A stretch of 64,000 nt of DNA from Stutzerimonas degradans (GCF_024448505.1 NZ_JAMOHV010000011.1:62001-126000), one strand, 5' to 3'. Positions 17,360 through 27,499 are shown, numbered from the stretch's first letter. Made by a program: numbers and translations. The notes: generated by a model not told the origin, from the sequence alone.

Positions 17360-19747
17360 ATGAACGACGACGTCAATCAGGATCATCTCGAGCAGGAATT
17401 CATTTCCTCCAACGGTCTGGTGCTGCCGGACCAGCAGCAGCCGGACAAGCTCTACATCATTCCGGTGCATAACCGGCCGTTCTTCCCGGCGCAGGTGCTG
17501 CCGGTGATCGTCAACGAAGACCCCTGGGCCGAGACCCTGGCGCGCGTGGCCAAGACGCCGCACCAGCGCGTGGCGCTGTTCTTCGTCGACTCGCCGGTGC
17601 TGGATATGGCCACCTTCGACCCCGCCAGCCTGCCCGAGCACGGCACCATGGTGCGCGTGCACCACGCCACCCAGGAGGGCGGCAAGCTGCAGTTCGTCGC
17701 CCAGGGTCTGGCGCGCGTACGCATCCGTGGCTGGCTGCGGCGCAAGCCGCCGTATCTGGTGGAGGTCGACTACCCCAAGAGCGACGCCGACCCGCGTGAC
17801 GAGGTGAAGGCCTACGGCATGGCACTGATCAACGCTATCAAGGAGCTGCTGCCGCTCAACCCGCTGTACAGCGAAGAGCTGAAGAACTACCTCAACCGCT
17901 TCAGCCCCAACGACCCGTCGCCCTTGACCGACTTCGCCGCCGCGCTGACCACCGCGCCCGGCACGGAATTGCAGGAGGTGCTCGACTGCGTGCCGGTGCT
18001 CAAGCGCATGGAGAAGGTGCTGCCGCTGCTGCGCCGCGAGGTCGAGGTGGCGAAGCTGCAGAAGGAGCTGACCGGCGAGGTGAATCGCAAGATCGGCGAG
18101 CGCCAGCGCGAGTTCTTCCTCAAGGAACAGCTGAAGATCATCCAGCGCGAGCTGGGCATCACCAAGGACGACAAGAGCGCCGACGCTGACGAGTTCCGCG
18201 CCCGCCTGGAAGGCAAAGTGGTGCCGCCAGCCGCGCAGAAGCGCATCGACGAGGAGCTGAACAAGCTGTCGATCCTCGAAACCGGTTCGCCGGAATACGC
18301 CGTCACCCGCAACTACCTGGACTGGGCCACCGCGCTGCCCTGGGGCGTGCACGGTCAGGACAAGCTCGACCTCAAGCGTGCGCGCAAGGTGCTCGACAAG
18401 CACCACGCCGGCATGGACGACATCAAGCAGCGGATCATCGAGTTTCTCGCCGTCGGCGCCTTCAAGGGCGAGATCGCCGGCTCCATCGTGCTGCTGGTCG
18501 GCCCGCCGGGCGTGGGCAAGACCAGCATCGGCAAGTCCATCGCCGAGTCGCTGGGGCGGCCGTTCTATCGTTTCTCGGTCGGCGGCATGCGCGACGAGGC
18601 AGAGATCAAGGGCCACCGCCGCACCTACATCGGCGCCCTGCCCGGCAAGCTGGTGCAGGCGCTGAAGGAAGTCGAGGTGATGAACCCGGTGATCATGCTC
18701 GACGAGATCGACAAGCTCGGTGCCAGCTACCAGGGCGACCCGGCCTCGGCGCTGCTGGAAACGCTGGACCCAGAGCAGAACGTCGAATTCCTCGACCACT
18801 ACCTGGACCTGCGCCTGGACCTGTCCAAGGTGCTGTTCGTCTGCACGGCCAACACGCTGGATTCGATCCCCGGCCCGCTGCTCGACCGCATGGAGGTGAT
18901 CCGCCTGTCCGGCTACATCGCCGAGGAAAAGCTGGCGATCGCCAAGCGCCACCTGTGGCCCAAGCTACTGGACAAGACCGGCGTGCCGAAAGAGCGCCTG
19001 GCCATCAGCGACAGCGCCCTCAAGGCGGTGATCGAGGGTTATGCGCGCGAGGCGGGCGTGCGCCAGCTGGAGAAACAGCTCGGCAAGGTGGTGCGCAAGG
19101 CGGTGGTCCAGCTGCTGGAAGACCCGCAGGCCACGCTGAAGATCGTCCCGAAGGACCTTGAGCATTACCTCGGCAAGCCGGTGTTCCGCAGCGAGCAGGT
19201 GCTTTCCGGCGTCGGCGTGATCACCGGGCTGGCCTGGACCAGCATGGGCGGCGCCACCCTGCCGATCGAGGCGACGCGCATCCATACGCTCAATCGCGGC
19301 TTCAAGCTCACCGGCCAGCTCGGCGAGGTGATGAAGGAATCGGCGGAGATCGCCTACAGCTACGTCAGCTCGCACCTCAAGCAGTTCAAGGGCGATCCGA
19401 CGTTCTTCGACCAGGCCTTCGTGCACCTGCACGTACCCGAAGGTGCGACGCCCAAGGACGGCCCCAGCGCCGGCATCACCATGGCCAGCGCGCTGCTGTC
19501 GCTGGCGCGTAACCAGCCACCGAAGAAAGGCGTGGCGATGACCGGCGAGCTGACGTTGACCGGGCAGGTGCTGCCCATCGGCGGTGTGCGCGAGAAGGTG
19601 ATTGCCGCGCGGCGGCAGAAGATCTTCGAGCTGATCCTGCCGGAAGCCAACCGTGGCGACTTCGAGGAACTGCCGGACTATCTGAGGGAAGGTCTGACGG
19701 TGCACTTCGCCCGGCGTTTCGCCGATGTGGCGAAGGTGCTGTTCTGA
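17360..19747 (+). CDS. lon: ATP-dependent Lon-type protease (AsrA-like)
   Basis: A 795-residue LonA protease. An N-terminal substrate-recognition domain (LYIIPVHNRPFFPAQVLPV) and coiled coil are followed by the AAA+ module with Walker A GPPGVGKT at residues 381-388 and the Lon segment GGMRDEAEIKGHRRTYIGA, then the proteolytic domain with the dyad Ser703 (PKDGPSAGI) and Lys746. It degrades misfolded and regulatory proteins in the cytoplasm. Its position divergent from pruR matches, from memory, PA0779 (AsrA), a heat- and aminoglycoside-induced Lon paralogue, and not the canonical lon beside clpX and hupB. So a second lon copy probably exists elsewhere in the genome. Confidence 0.93.
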   Translation: MNDDVNQDHLEQEFISSNGLVLPDQQQPDKLYIIPVHNRPFFPAQVLPVIVNEDPWAETLARVAKTPHQRVALFFVDSPVLDMATFDPASLPEHGTMVRVHHATQEGGKLQFVAQGLARVRIRGWLRRKPPYLVEVDYPKSDADPRDEVKAYGMALINAIKELLPLNPLYSEELKNYLNRFSPNDPSPLTDFAAALTTAPGTELQEVLDCVPVLKRMEKVLPLLRREVEVAKLQKELTGEVNRKIGERQREFFLKEQLKIIQRELGITKDDKSADADEFRARLEGKVVPPAAQKRIDEELNKLSILETGSPEYAVTRNYLDWATALPWGVHGQDKLDLKRARKVLDKHHAGMDDIKQRIIEFLAVGAFKGEIAGSIVLLVGPPGVGKTSIGKSIAESLGRPFYRFSVGGMRDEAEIKGHRRTYIGALPGKLVQALKEVEVMNPVIMLDEIDKLGASYQGDPASALLETLDPEQNVEFLDHYLDLRLDLSKVLFVCTANTLDSIPGPLLDRMEVIRLSGYIAEEKLAIAKRHLWPKLLDKTGVPKERLAISDSALKAVIEGYAREAGVRQLEKQLGKVVRKAVVQLLEDPQATLKIVPKDLEHYLGKPVFRSEQVLSGVGVITGLAWTSMGGATLPIEATRIHTLNRGFKLTGQLGEVMKESAEIAYSYVSSHLKQFKGDPTFFDQAFVHLHVPEGATPKDGPSAGITMASALLSLARNQPPKKGVAMTGELTLTGQVLPIGGVREKVIAARRQKIFELILPEANRGDFEELPDYLREGLTVHFARRFADVAKVLF

Positions 19748-19771
19748 GCTGAGAAAGGCCTGCGGGCAGGG

Positions 19772-19800
19772 AAAACCGGAAGCTCGCACGGAGCTTCCGG
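19772..19800. terminator. Bidirectional terminator between lon-type gene and DUF2383 gene
   Basis: CCGGAAGCTC (19776-19785) and GAGCTTCCGG (19791-19800) form a perfect 10-bp stem with a 5-base loop between the two convergent genes. On the minus strand the stem is followed by TTTTCCC. Confidence 0.75.
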
Positions 19801-19812
19801 CTCGGGCGTCGC

Positions 19813-20265
19813 TTAGCTGCGCGCGCGCGCGGCGTCGCGCAGCGCCTTGACCTGGTCGTGATTGCGCAGCACGCCCTGGTACTGGCGCTCCACCACCAGC
19901 CGTACCTCGGCCGGCAGGTCCTTCTCCAGCGCCTTGCGATAGCTCTTCACCGCGACGTCTTCGCCGCGCTCGCATTCATTGAGGATCGCCTCGTCGTCCT
20001 TGCCGGTGATCATCGACTTGAGATCGACCCAGCGCCGGTGCATGTCGGCCGCCATGCTGGTGGTGGTTTCCGGGTCGCCGCCCAGCGAGCGCACCATCTG
20101 CTGCAGTTCCGCCGCGGCCGTGGCGCAGTCGCGGGCGCGCTGGCTCATGGTGCTCTTGAGCTGCGGATCGCGCAGATCCTCGGCACACTCCATGAAGCCC
20201 TTTTCGCCGTCCTTGCTGGTTTCGATCAGGTCGTTGAGCACCGAAATCGTGTCTTTCGTATCCAT
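19813..20265 (-). CDS. PA2169-family four-helix-bundle protein (DUF2383)
   Basis: A 150-residue, highly charged, helical protein matching the DUF2383/PA2169 family, a ferritin-like four-helix bundle of unknown function. It begins MDTKDTISVLNDLIETSKDGEKGF, with the conserved carboxylate- and His-containing helices represented by FMECAEDLRDP and DMHRRWVDLKSM. Members are often linked with envelope or general stress. It is a single-gene unit: convergent with the lon-type gene and separated from xthA by 85 bp on the same strand. Confidence 0.85.
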   Translation of the reverse strand: MDTKDTISVLNDLIETSKDGEKGFMECAEDLRDPQLKSTMSQRARDCATAAAELQQMVRSLGGDPETTTSMAADMHRRWVDLKSMITGKDDEAILNECERGEDVAVKSYRKALEKDLPAEVRLVVERQYQGVLRNHDQVKALRDAARARS

Positions 20266-20350
20266 TTCTCTCTCCTCGGGATCGACTGAAATGGCCGGAA
20301 CGCGCGCTGCCCGGCCTCAGTAGGGTCGACTGCCGGGCCGGAAAAAAGGT

Positions 20351-21166
20351 TCAGCCGGACCGCCCGGAGGCATCCAGCAGCACCCACGCGGGCGCATGGT
20401 CGCTGGCGTGTTCCTGCCCGCGAACCCAGCGATCCACGCCGGCGTCGCGCAAGCGCGGCGCGAGGTCCGGGCTGAGCAGCAGGTGGTCGATGCGCAGGCC
20501 GGAGTTCTTCTGCCAGTGCTGGCGAAAGTAGTCCCAGAAGGTGAACACCGGTTCATCGGGGTAGCGCGCGCGTAGCGCATCGGTCCAGCCTTGCGCCAGC
20601 AGCCGCGCGTAGCAGTCGCGGCTTTCCGGCTGCAGTAACGCGTCCTTGCGCCAGGAGCGCGGGTTGTAGATGTCGGCGTCGGTCGGCACCACGTTGTAGT
20701 CGCCGGCCAGCACCACCGGGTGGCCGCTGGCGAGCAATCCGGCGGCGTGCTCGATCAGCCGCTCGAACCAGGCCAGCTTGTAGTCGAACTTCGGCCCGGG
20801 CTGCGGATTGCCGTTGGGCAGGTAGAGGCAGGCGACGATCACACCGTGCACCGCCGCTTCGAGGTAGCGGCTGTGGCTGTCGTCCGGGTCACCCGGCAGG
20901 CTGCGGCGGATTTCCAGCGGCTCGGCGCCGCGCGCAAGGATCGCCACGCCGTTCCAGGATTTCTGCCCGTGCCAGATCGCGCCATAGCCGGCGGCGCGGA
21001 TGTCGTCGAGGGGAAAGTCGGCGTCCTGCGCCTTGAGTTCCTGCAGGCAGACCACGTCGGGCTGCTCGCGCGCGAGCCATTCCAGCAGGTTGGGCAGCCG
21101 CGCGCGGATGCCGTTGATGTTGAAGGTGGCGATTTTCAGCTGATCCACGGCGGGCCTCGTCGTCAT
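20351..21166 (-). CDS. xthA: Exodeoxyribonuclease III (AP endonuclease)
   Basis: A 271-residue EEP-fold nuclease: ATFNINGIRARL, CLQELKAQD (metal-binding Glu), AGDYNVVPTDADIYNP (catalytic Asp/Asn) and the terminal SDHAPAWV (catalytic His). It acts in base-excision repair as an AP endonuclease and 3'-5' exonuclease. The ATG at 21166 has AAGGTGA upstream; a GTG at 21181 would add five residues. It lies 45 bp downstream of the sensor-kinase gene on the same strand, so it may be read through from that operon, which would suit an oxidative-stress response. Confidence 0.92.
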   Translation of the reverse strand: MTTRPAVDQLKIATFNINGIRARLPNLLEWLAREQPDVVCLQELKAQDADFPLDDIRAAGYGAIWHGQKSWNGVAILARGAEPLEIRRSLPGDPDDSHSRYLEAAVHGVIVACLYLPNGNPQPGPKFDYKLAWFERLIEHAAGLLASGHPVVLAGDYNVVPTDADIYNPRSWRKDALLQPESRDCYARLLAQGWTDALRARYPDEPVFTFWDYFRQHWQKNSGLRIDHLLLSPDLAPRLRDAGVDRWVRGQEHASDHAPAWVLLDASGRSG

Positions 21167-21211
21167 GCGTGCAGTCTTCACCTTAGCTGTGACCGCACCG
21201 CACGCCAGGCG

Positions 21212-22579
21212 TCATTGCCCGCCAGCATCCAGCGCCGGAAAACGCAGCGTGAACCGCGTGGCCTGCGCATCGCTGTGCACCTGCACTTCGCCGCCATGCA
21301 GCTGCATGATCGAACGCACGATGGCCAGCCCCAGCCCCCCGGAATCGCCGGGCTCGGCGCGCGCTGGATCGCAGCGGTAGAAGCGGTCGAACAGCCGCGG
21401 CCAGTGCGCCTCGGCGATCGGCGCACCCTGATTGACCACGCTGACGCAGCGCCAGCCATCCTCGTGGCCGCTGAGGATGCGCACCGCGCTGCCGGCATCG
21501 GCATAGCGCAGCGCGTTGGCGATCAGGTTGGCCAGCGCGCGACGCACCAGCTCGGCATCGGCCATCAGCGTGCCTTCGCTCTCGTCGAGCAGCTGGATGC
21601 CGCGTTCCTCGGCGACCCCTTCGAAGTACTCGCACAGCTGCCCGACCAGCTCCGGCAGCGCCAGCGGGTGGCGCTCGATCATCGTCGCCGGCTGCTCGGC
21701 GCGGGCGAGGAACAGCATGTTGTCGATCATCCGCGCCAGCCGTTCGTACTCTTCCTGGCTGGACTCCAGCAGCGCCCGGTACGCCTCCTCGCTGCGCGGC
21801 CGGCTCAGGTGCTGCTGGGTCTGCCCCATGAGGTTACCCAGCGGCGTGCGCATCTCGTGGGCGAGGTCCTCGCTGAAGCGCGACAGCCGTGCGAAGCCCT
21901 GCTCCAGCCGCGCCAGCATCTGGTTCAGCGCGGCGCGCAGCGGCTCCAGCTCGGCCGGCATGGCATCGCCTTCGAGGCGGCGATGCAGGTTCTGCACGTC
22001 GATGCGCAACGCCTGTTCGGTGAGCCGGCGTACCGGACGTAGCGCACGCCGGCTGATCGCCCAGCCGAGCAGCGAGGCCAGCAGCGCGCCGACGCCCAGC
22101 GCCAGCCAGAGCCGCAGCCAGTAGGCGGCGAGCATCTGTTCGCGCTCGGCCAGCAGGCGCCCGGCCACCAGCGTCAGGCCGGCTTCGCCCGGCAGCCGGC
22201 GCCAGGCCAGCCGCGCCGCGCCGATATCCCGCAACAACGGCTGGTCGCTACCGGCCAGCGGCGGCAGCGCCAGCCGCGGCGGGTTGATCTCGATCAGCGC
22301 GCGGCCCTGGGCGTCGAGCAGCCAGAGCAGGCTGTCGCGATTGCCCAGCATGTTTTCGTACAGCTGCGGGCGCTGGCGCAGCGCGTCGACGCTGGCGCTG
22401 TCGTCCAGCAGCGCCTGCATGCGCTCCAGCCGGCCGAGCAGCGCCTGGTCGTCGCGCCAGACGATCTCGCGCTCCAGCGAGCGGTACAGGTACAGGCCGA
22501 TGGCACCGAGCAGCACCCCTGCGACCAGCGCGAAGGCCAGCGCCAGGCGCAGACTCAGCGAGCGTGGCAGCCGGCTCAT
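21212..22579 (-). CDS. HprS/CusS-like heavy-metal or redox sensor histidine kinase
   Basis: A 455-residue membrane sensor kinase. Helix 1 (about residues 12-30), a periplasmic domain of some 130 residues, helix 2 (about 165-185), HAMP, the H-box [16 protein letters not shown], the N-box [13 protein letters not shown] and a G-box around [10 protein letters not shown]. The class is that of CusS/IrlS heavy-metal kinases. It overlaps the response-regulator gene by four bases. Its genomic setting, divergent from a periplasmic HIUase gene with a CATTAC-N6-GTAATG box between, is that of E. coli HprS (YedV), which senses peroxide or hypochlorite through the periplasm. The stimulus here is inferred, not shown. 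Confidence 0.88.
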   Translation of the reverse strand: MSRLPRSLSLRLALAFALVAGVLLGAIGLYLYRSLEREIVWRDDQALLGRLERMQALLDDSASVDALRQRPQLYENMLGNRDSLLWLLDAQGRALIEINPPRLALPPLAGSDQPLLRDIGAARLAWRRLPGEAGLTLVAGRLLAEREQMLAAYWLRLWLALGVGALLASLLGWAISRRALRPVRRLTEQALRIDVQNLHRRLEGDAMPAELEPLRAALNQMLARLEQGFARLSRFSEDLAHEMRTPLGNLMGQTQQHLSRPRSEEAYRALLESSQEEYERLARMIDNMLFLARAEQPATMIERHPLALPELVGQLCEYFEGVAEERGIQLLDESEGTLMADAELVRRALANLIANALRYADAGSAVRILSGHEDGWRCVSVVNQGAPIAEAHWPRLFDRFYRCDPARAEPGDSGGLGLAIVRSIMQLHGGEVQVHSDAQATRFTLRFPALDAGGQ

Positions 22580-23250
22580 AGCGTCGGGTCCAGCACATAA
22601 CCCATGCCGCGCACGGTGTGGATCAGCTTGTGCGGATAGGGATCGTCGACCTTGGCACGCAGGCGGCGGATCGCCACGTCCACCACATTGGTGTCGCTGT
22701 CGAAGTTCATCTGCCAGACCTGCGAGGCGATCTGCGCGCGCGAGAGCACCTCGCCCTGACGGCTGAGCAGCAGGTGCAGCAGGGCGAACTCCTTGTTGGT
22801 CAGGTTGATGCGCTCGCCCTGACGGGTGACGCGGCGGCGCAGCAGGTCCAGCTCCAGGTCGGCGACGTGGAACTGCTCGACTTCCCGCGGCGGGCCGCGA
22901 CGCAGCAGCGTGCGCACCCGCGCCAGCAGCTCGGCGTAGGAAAAGGGTTTGATCAGGTAGTCGTCGGCGCCCAGCTCCAGCCCGCGCACTCGGTCTTCCA
23001 CCGCGTCGCGCGCGGTGAGGAACAGCACCGGCGTGTGCGCCGAGCGCTGGCGAACCACCTGCACCAGCTGCCAGCCATCGAGCCCCGGCAGCATGACGTC
23101 GAGGATGACCAGATCGAAGGCCTCCTCCTCGATCAGGTATTTGCCGTCGATGCCGTTGCGCGCGACCTCCACGCGATAGCCGGACTCTTCCAGCCCGCGC
23201 TTGAGGTAATCGGCCGTCTTGGCCTCGTCTTCCACCACCAGAATTCGCAT
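22576..23250 (-). CDS. HprR/CusR-like OmpR-family response regulator
   Basis: A 224-residue response regulator. The receiver has DE near residues 8-9, the phosphorylated Asp in VILDVMLPG and Lys in [10 protein letters not shown]; the C-terminal winged helix contains [22 protein letters not shown] (core helices) and [17 protein letters not shown]. Closest in type to HprR, CusR, CopR and IrlR. Its gene start is 51 bp from a near-perfect HprR/CusR-type box, so it probably regulates both itself and the divergent glcG-hiuH pair. Confidence 0.92.
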   Translation of the reverse strand: MRILVVEDEAKTADYLKRGLEESGYRVEVARNGIDGKYLIEEEAFDLVILDVMLPGLDGWQLVQVVRQRSAHTPVLFLTARDAVEDRVRGLELGADDYLIKPFSYAELLARVRTLLRRGPPREVEQFHVADLELDLLRRRVTRQGERINLTNKEFALLHLLLSRQGEVLSRAQIASQVWQMNFDSDTNVVDVAIRRLRAKVDDPYPHKLIHTVRGMGYVLDPTL

Positions 23251-23301
23251 CGGCTCGCCTCGTTGAATGCGCCTAGGTTAGGCAGTCGCCGCAGGGCGAG
23301 C

Positions 23302-23319
23302 CATTACAAAAGCGTAATG
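23302..23319. promoter_or_regulatory. HprR/CusR-type operator
   Basis: CATTACAAAAGCGTAATG: perfect 6-bp half sites CATTAC and GTAATG separated by 6 bp. It matches the box recognised by HprR and CusR of E. coli (CATTAC-N6-GTAATG form, upstream of hiuH there). It lies in the 141-bp gap between the divergent regulator gene and the glcG-hiuH pair, 73 bp before the glcG start. Confidence 0.82.
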
Positions 23320-23391
23320 CGTCGGCAACGTTTCTGACGGTCGCCGGGCGGCAGCATGCGCTCCGACGCTCAACCACCCAAGGAACCCGCC

Positions 23392-23880
23392 ATGCGTATC
23401 GCCGCCACCCTGTCATTGCTGACTCTGGCCTTCGGCGCCCACGCCGCCCCGCCGGCACCGCTCAGCCAGCACAACGTCTCGCTGGCCCTGGCCGACGGTC
23501 TGATTCAGCAGACCCTGGATGCCTGCCACGCACAGAACCGCACCGCGGTGGTCGCCGTGGTCGATCGCGGCGGCAACCTCGTCGCCCTGCGCCGCGACGA
23601 CAACGTCGGCCCGCACAACACCCTCGCCGCCCAGCGCAAGGCCTACACCGCGCTGTCGAGCAAGACGCCGACCCGCCTGTTCGCCGAGCGCGCCGCCGCT
23701 ACGCCGGATGCGGCCAACCTCAACACCCTGGACGAACTGCTGCTGCTCGGCGGTGGCGTGCCGCTGAAGGTCGGCGACGAGGTGATCGGTGCCATCGGCG
23801 TGGCCGGCGCCGGCGGTGCCAAGAACGACGAGGCCTGCGCCGTGGCCGCCATCGAAAAACTGCTGCCCTCCTCCCACTGA
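23392..23880 (+). CDS. Secreted GlcG/HbpS-family (DUF336) haem-binding-like protein
   Basis: A 162-residue protein with a clear Sec signal peptide (RIAATLSLLTLAFGAHAAPP, cleavage near residue 19) and one GlcG/HbpS domain: VVAVVDRGGNLVALRRDDN, AQRKAYTALSSKTPT, LLGGGVPLKVGDEVIGAIGVAGA (segments of the conserved core) and NDEACAVAAI. HbpS of Streptomyces is an extracellular haem-binding protein that tunes the SenS-SenR redox two-component system. The present gene is also beside a two-component system and is probably under its control. Start at 23392, with AAGGA 8 bp upstream. Eighteen bases separate it from hiuH. Confidence 0.82.
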   Translation: MRIAATLSLLTLAFGAHAAPPAPLSQHNVSLALADGLIQQTLDACHAQNRTAVVAVVDRGGNLVALRRDDNVGPHNTLAAQRKAYTALSSKTPTRLFAERAAATPDAANLNTLDELLLLGGGVPLKVGDEVIGAIGVAGAGGAKNDEACAVAAIEKLLPSSH

Positions 23881-23898
23881 AGAAAAGGAAAAAACACC

Positions 23899-24309
23899 AT
23901 GAAAGCACTACGTTCAATCGCCGCCGGCTTGATGCTCAGCGGCCTGTCCGGTCTCACTCTGGCCGCCGGCAACCCGCTCAGCGTGCATGTGCTCAATCTG
24001 GAAAACGGCCTGCCGTCACCGGACGTGCGCGTCACTCTGGAGCAGCGTCAGGGTGACACCTGGAAATCGCTCAACAGCGCCGAGACCAACGCGCAGGGTC
24101 GGATCACCGCGCTGTATCCCGAAGGCAAGGCGCTGGAGAAAGGCACCTACCGCGTCACCTTCAAGACCGGCGACTGGTTCGCCGCACACAACGCCAGCAC
24201 CTTTTTCCCGGAAGTTCCGGTGATCTTCGAAGCCGATGGCAGCGTCGAGCACTATCACATCCCGCTGCTGCTCAGCCCCTACGGCTTCTCCACCTACCGC
24301 GGCAACTGA
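23899..24309 (+). CDS. hiuH: Periplasmic 5-hydroxyisourate hydrolase / transthyretin-like protein
   Basis: A 136-residue transthyretin-fold protein with a signal peptide (about residues 1-23) and the HIUase motifs: LSVHVLN with His30, NAQGRITAL with Arg, and EHYHIPLLLSPYGFSTYRG near the end. HIUase opens 5-hydroxyisourate to OHCU; its family signature is a C-terminal YRGS, but this protein ends YRGN, replacing a residue counted among the active-site set. It is co-oriented with glcG and under the probable HprR box. A periplasmic location means it does not simply serve cytoplasmic urate breakdown. Confidence 0.88.
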   Translation: MKALRSIAAGLMLSGLSGLTLAAGNPLSVHVLNLENGLPSPDVRVTLEQRQGDTWKSLNSAETNAQGRITALYPEGKALEKGTYRVTFKTGDWFAAHNASTFFPEVPVIFEADGSVEHYHIPLLLSPYGFSTYRGN

Positions 24310-24314
24310 GCCGA

Positions 24315-25223
24315 TCAGCGCGTTTCCCAGTAGCCGGGGGCGTTGTAGATGCCTTTCAGGTAATCGATGAAGAAACGCACCTTGGCCGGCAGGTAGCGCT
24401 GCTGCGGATACACCGCCTGGATGTCGTAGGCCGGCAGCGCGTACTCGTCGAGTACCGTGACCAGCTCGCCGCGCTTGAGCTCGGCCTGGATTTCCCAGGT
24501 CGAGCGCCAGCCGATGCCCAGGCCTTGCTTGACCCAGTCGAACAGCAGTTCGCCGTCGTTGCAGTCGAGATTGCCGGATACGCGGATCGCCACCTGCTTG
24601 CCGTCGCGCAGGAAGGTCCAGCCACGCTGCTGGCCGCCCTGCAAATTGAAGGCCAGGCAATTGTGCCGCGTCAGGTCTTCCAGCACCCGCGGCACGCCCT
24701 GGCGATCGAAATAGTACGGCGCGCCACAGACCACGCGGCGGTTGGGGTACAGCTTGACCGCCACGTAGTTGGGGTCGGTGACCTCGCCGATGCGGATGCC
24801 CATGTCGTAACCGTGGCGCACCAGATCGACCACGCTGTCGGTGAAGTTGAACGACAGCTGCAGGTCCGGGTAGCGCGCCTGGAATGCCGGCGCGTGCGGG
24901 CCGATATGCCGACGACCGAACGCTGCCGGCGCCGACACCACCAGATGCCCACGTACCGAGTTGCGATCATGGCTGATGCTGGCGTCCACCTCGTCGAAGT
25001 CCCTCAGCAACCCGCGTGCACGCTCCAGGTACTGCTCGCCCAGATCGGTCAGCGACAGGCCGCGCGTCGAGCGGTGCATCAGCTTCACGCCCAGATGACG
25101 CTCCAGCGCATCCAGCCGCCGCCCCATCACCACCGGCGTGACGTTTTCCTTGTGCGCAGCGGCGGCGAAGCTGCCGCAGTCGGCGACCAGCACAAAGCTG
25201 CGCAGGCTCGTATAACGGTCCAT
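24315..25223 (-). CDS. LysR-family transcriptional regulator
   Basis: A 302-residue LysR regulator: N-terminal winged helix (SLRSFVLVADCGSFAAAAHKE, LERHLGVKLMHRSTRGLSLT as its recognition region), then a periplasmic-binding-protein-like effector domain. The ATG at 25223 has AGGAG nearby. It is divergent from gcl, so a role in glyoxylate genes is plausible, although a 179-bp repeat-like element lies between. It is convergent with hiuH, with five bases between the stop codons. The effector is unknown. Confidence 0.88.
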   Translation of the reverse strand: MDRYTSLRSFVLVADCGSFAAAAHKENVTPVVMGRRLDALERHLGVKLMHRSTRGLSLTDLGEQYLERARGLLRDFDEVDASISHDRNSVRGHLVVSAPAAFGRRHIGPHAPAFQARYPDLQLSFNFTDSVVDLVRHGYDMGIRIGEVTDPNYVAVKLYPNRRVVCGAPYYFDRQGVPRVLEDLTRHNCLAFNLQGGQQRGWTFLRDGKQVAIRVSGNLDCNDGELLFDWVKQGLGIGWRSTWEIQAELKRGELVTVLDEYALPAYDIQAVYPQQRYLPAKVRFFIDYLKGIYNAPGYWETR

Positions 25224-25262
25224 TCGATACTCCTGATATCGACAGAACTGAAGTCTCGGCCA

Positions 25263-25277
25263 ATTCCGCCATGGAAT
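25263..25277. promoter_or_regulatory. Candidate LysR-type operator
   Basis: ATTCCGCCATGGAAT is an interrupted palindrome that contains the T-N11-A core typical of LysR regulator sites. It lies 40 bp upstream of the LysR gene start, where autoregulatory sites usually occur. Confidence 0.45.
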
Positions 25278-25329
25278 CCAGGCCGGCATGCTTGGGCCAC
25301 CTACAAAAACTATCGAACAAAAATAAGGC

Positions 25330-25508
25330 CACGATCTAGCGAGCTAGAGACCTGCAAGGCGCAACGACCAACGGGAGTAACAGCCGTAGGCTGGCCCGAC
25401 GGGTGAGCACCAGCGAATCAAAGCAGGCGAGGAAGCGGAGTTTGCTGGTGCAAATGAGCATTCCGAGCCTGGTTTTAACGCAGCAGGGCCGACGCGCAGC
25501 AGATCGTG
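25330..25508. repeat. 179-bp repeat-like element with 8-bp terminal inverted repeats
   Basis: The ends are CACGATCT (25330-25337) and AGATCGTG (25501-25508), perfect inverted repeats. The inside has no plausible open reading frame and includes GCAACGACCAACGGGAGTAA and TTTTAACGCAGCAGGGCCGA, which I associate with dispersed non-coding repeats in Pseudomonas genomes. It ends 30 bp before the gcl start and fills most of the 315-bp LysR-gcl gap. It resembles a MITE, or a remnant of one; only one copy occurs in this window. Confidence 0.5.
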
Positions 25509-25538
25509 AACAGATTCCAAGAATCAGGAGGAAGACCA

Positions 25539-27320
<1,782 letters not shown>

Positions 27321-27333
27321 AGCTATGCACCAC

Positions 27334-27420
27334 GGTGGATAAGCCGCAAGCGGCGTTATCCACCCTACGCCACGCCAGCACAGTGCAACCGTAGGGTGGA
27401 TATCGCGAAGCATATCCACG
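27334..27420. repeat. REPIN-like inverted hairpin pair between gcl and hyi
   Basis: Hairpin 1 pairs GGTGGATAA (27334-27342) with TTATCCACC (27356-27364), followed by CTACG. Hairpin 2 pairs GTGGATAT (27396-27403) with ATATCCAC (27412-27419), preceded by CGTAGG. The two are arranged head-to-head, so ATCCACCCTACG and CGTAGGGTGGAT can also pair with each other. It fills the gap between two co-directional genes of one pathway. Confidence 0.65.
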
Positions 27421-27499
27421 CAAGGCAACACCCAGGGCGGTCACCACACCGCCGCCATGCAGAACCGAATTTGATCCCTACAGATCAGGAGAGAGAACC

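Noticed and set aside
23899..24309. Treating hiuH as the missing step of the purine pathway in this window
   Set aside because: It has a signal peptide and sits under an HprR-type box, so it is an envelope-stress gene and not obviously part of cytoplasmic urate degradation.
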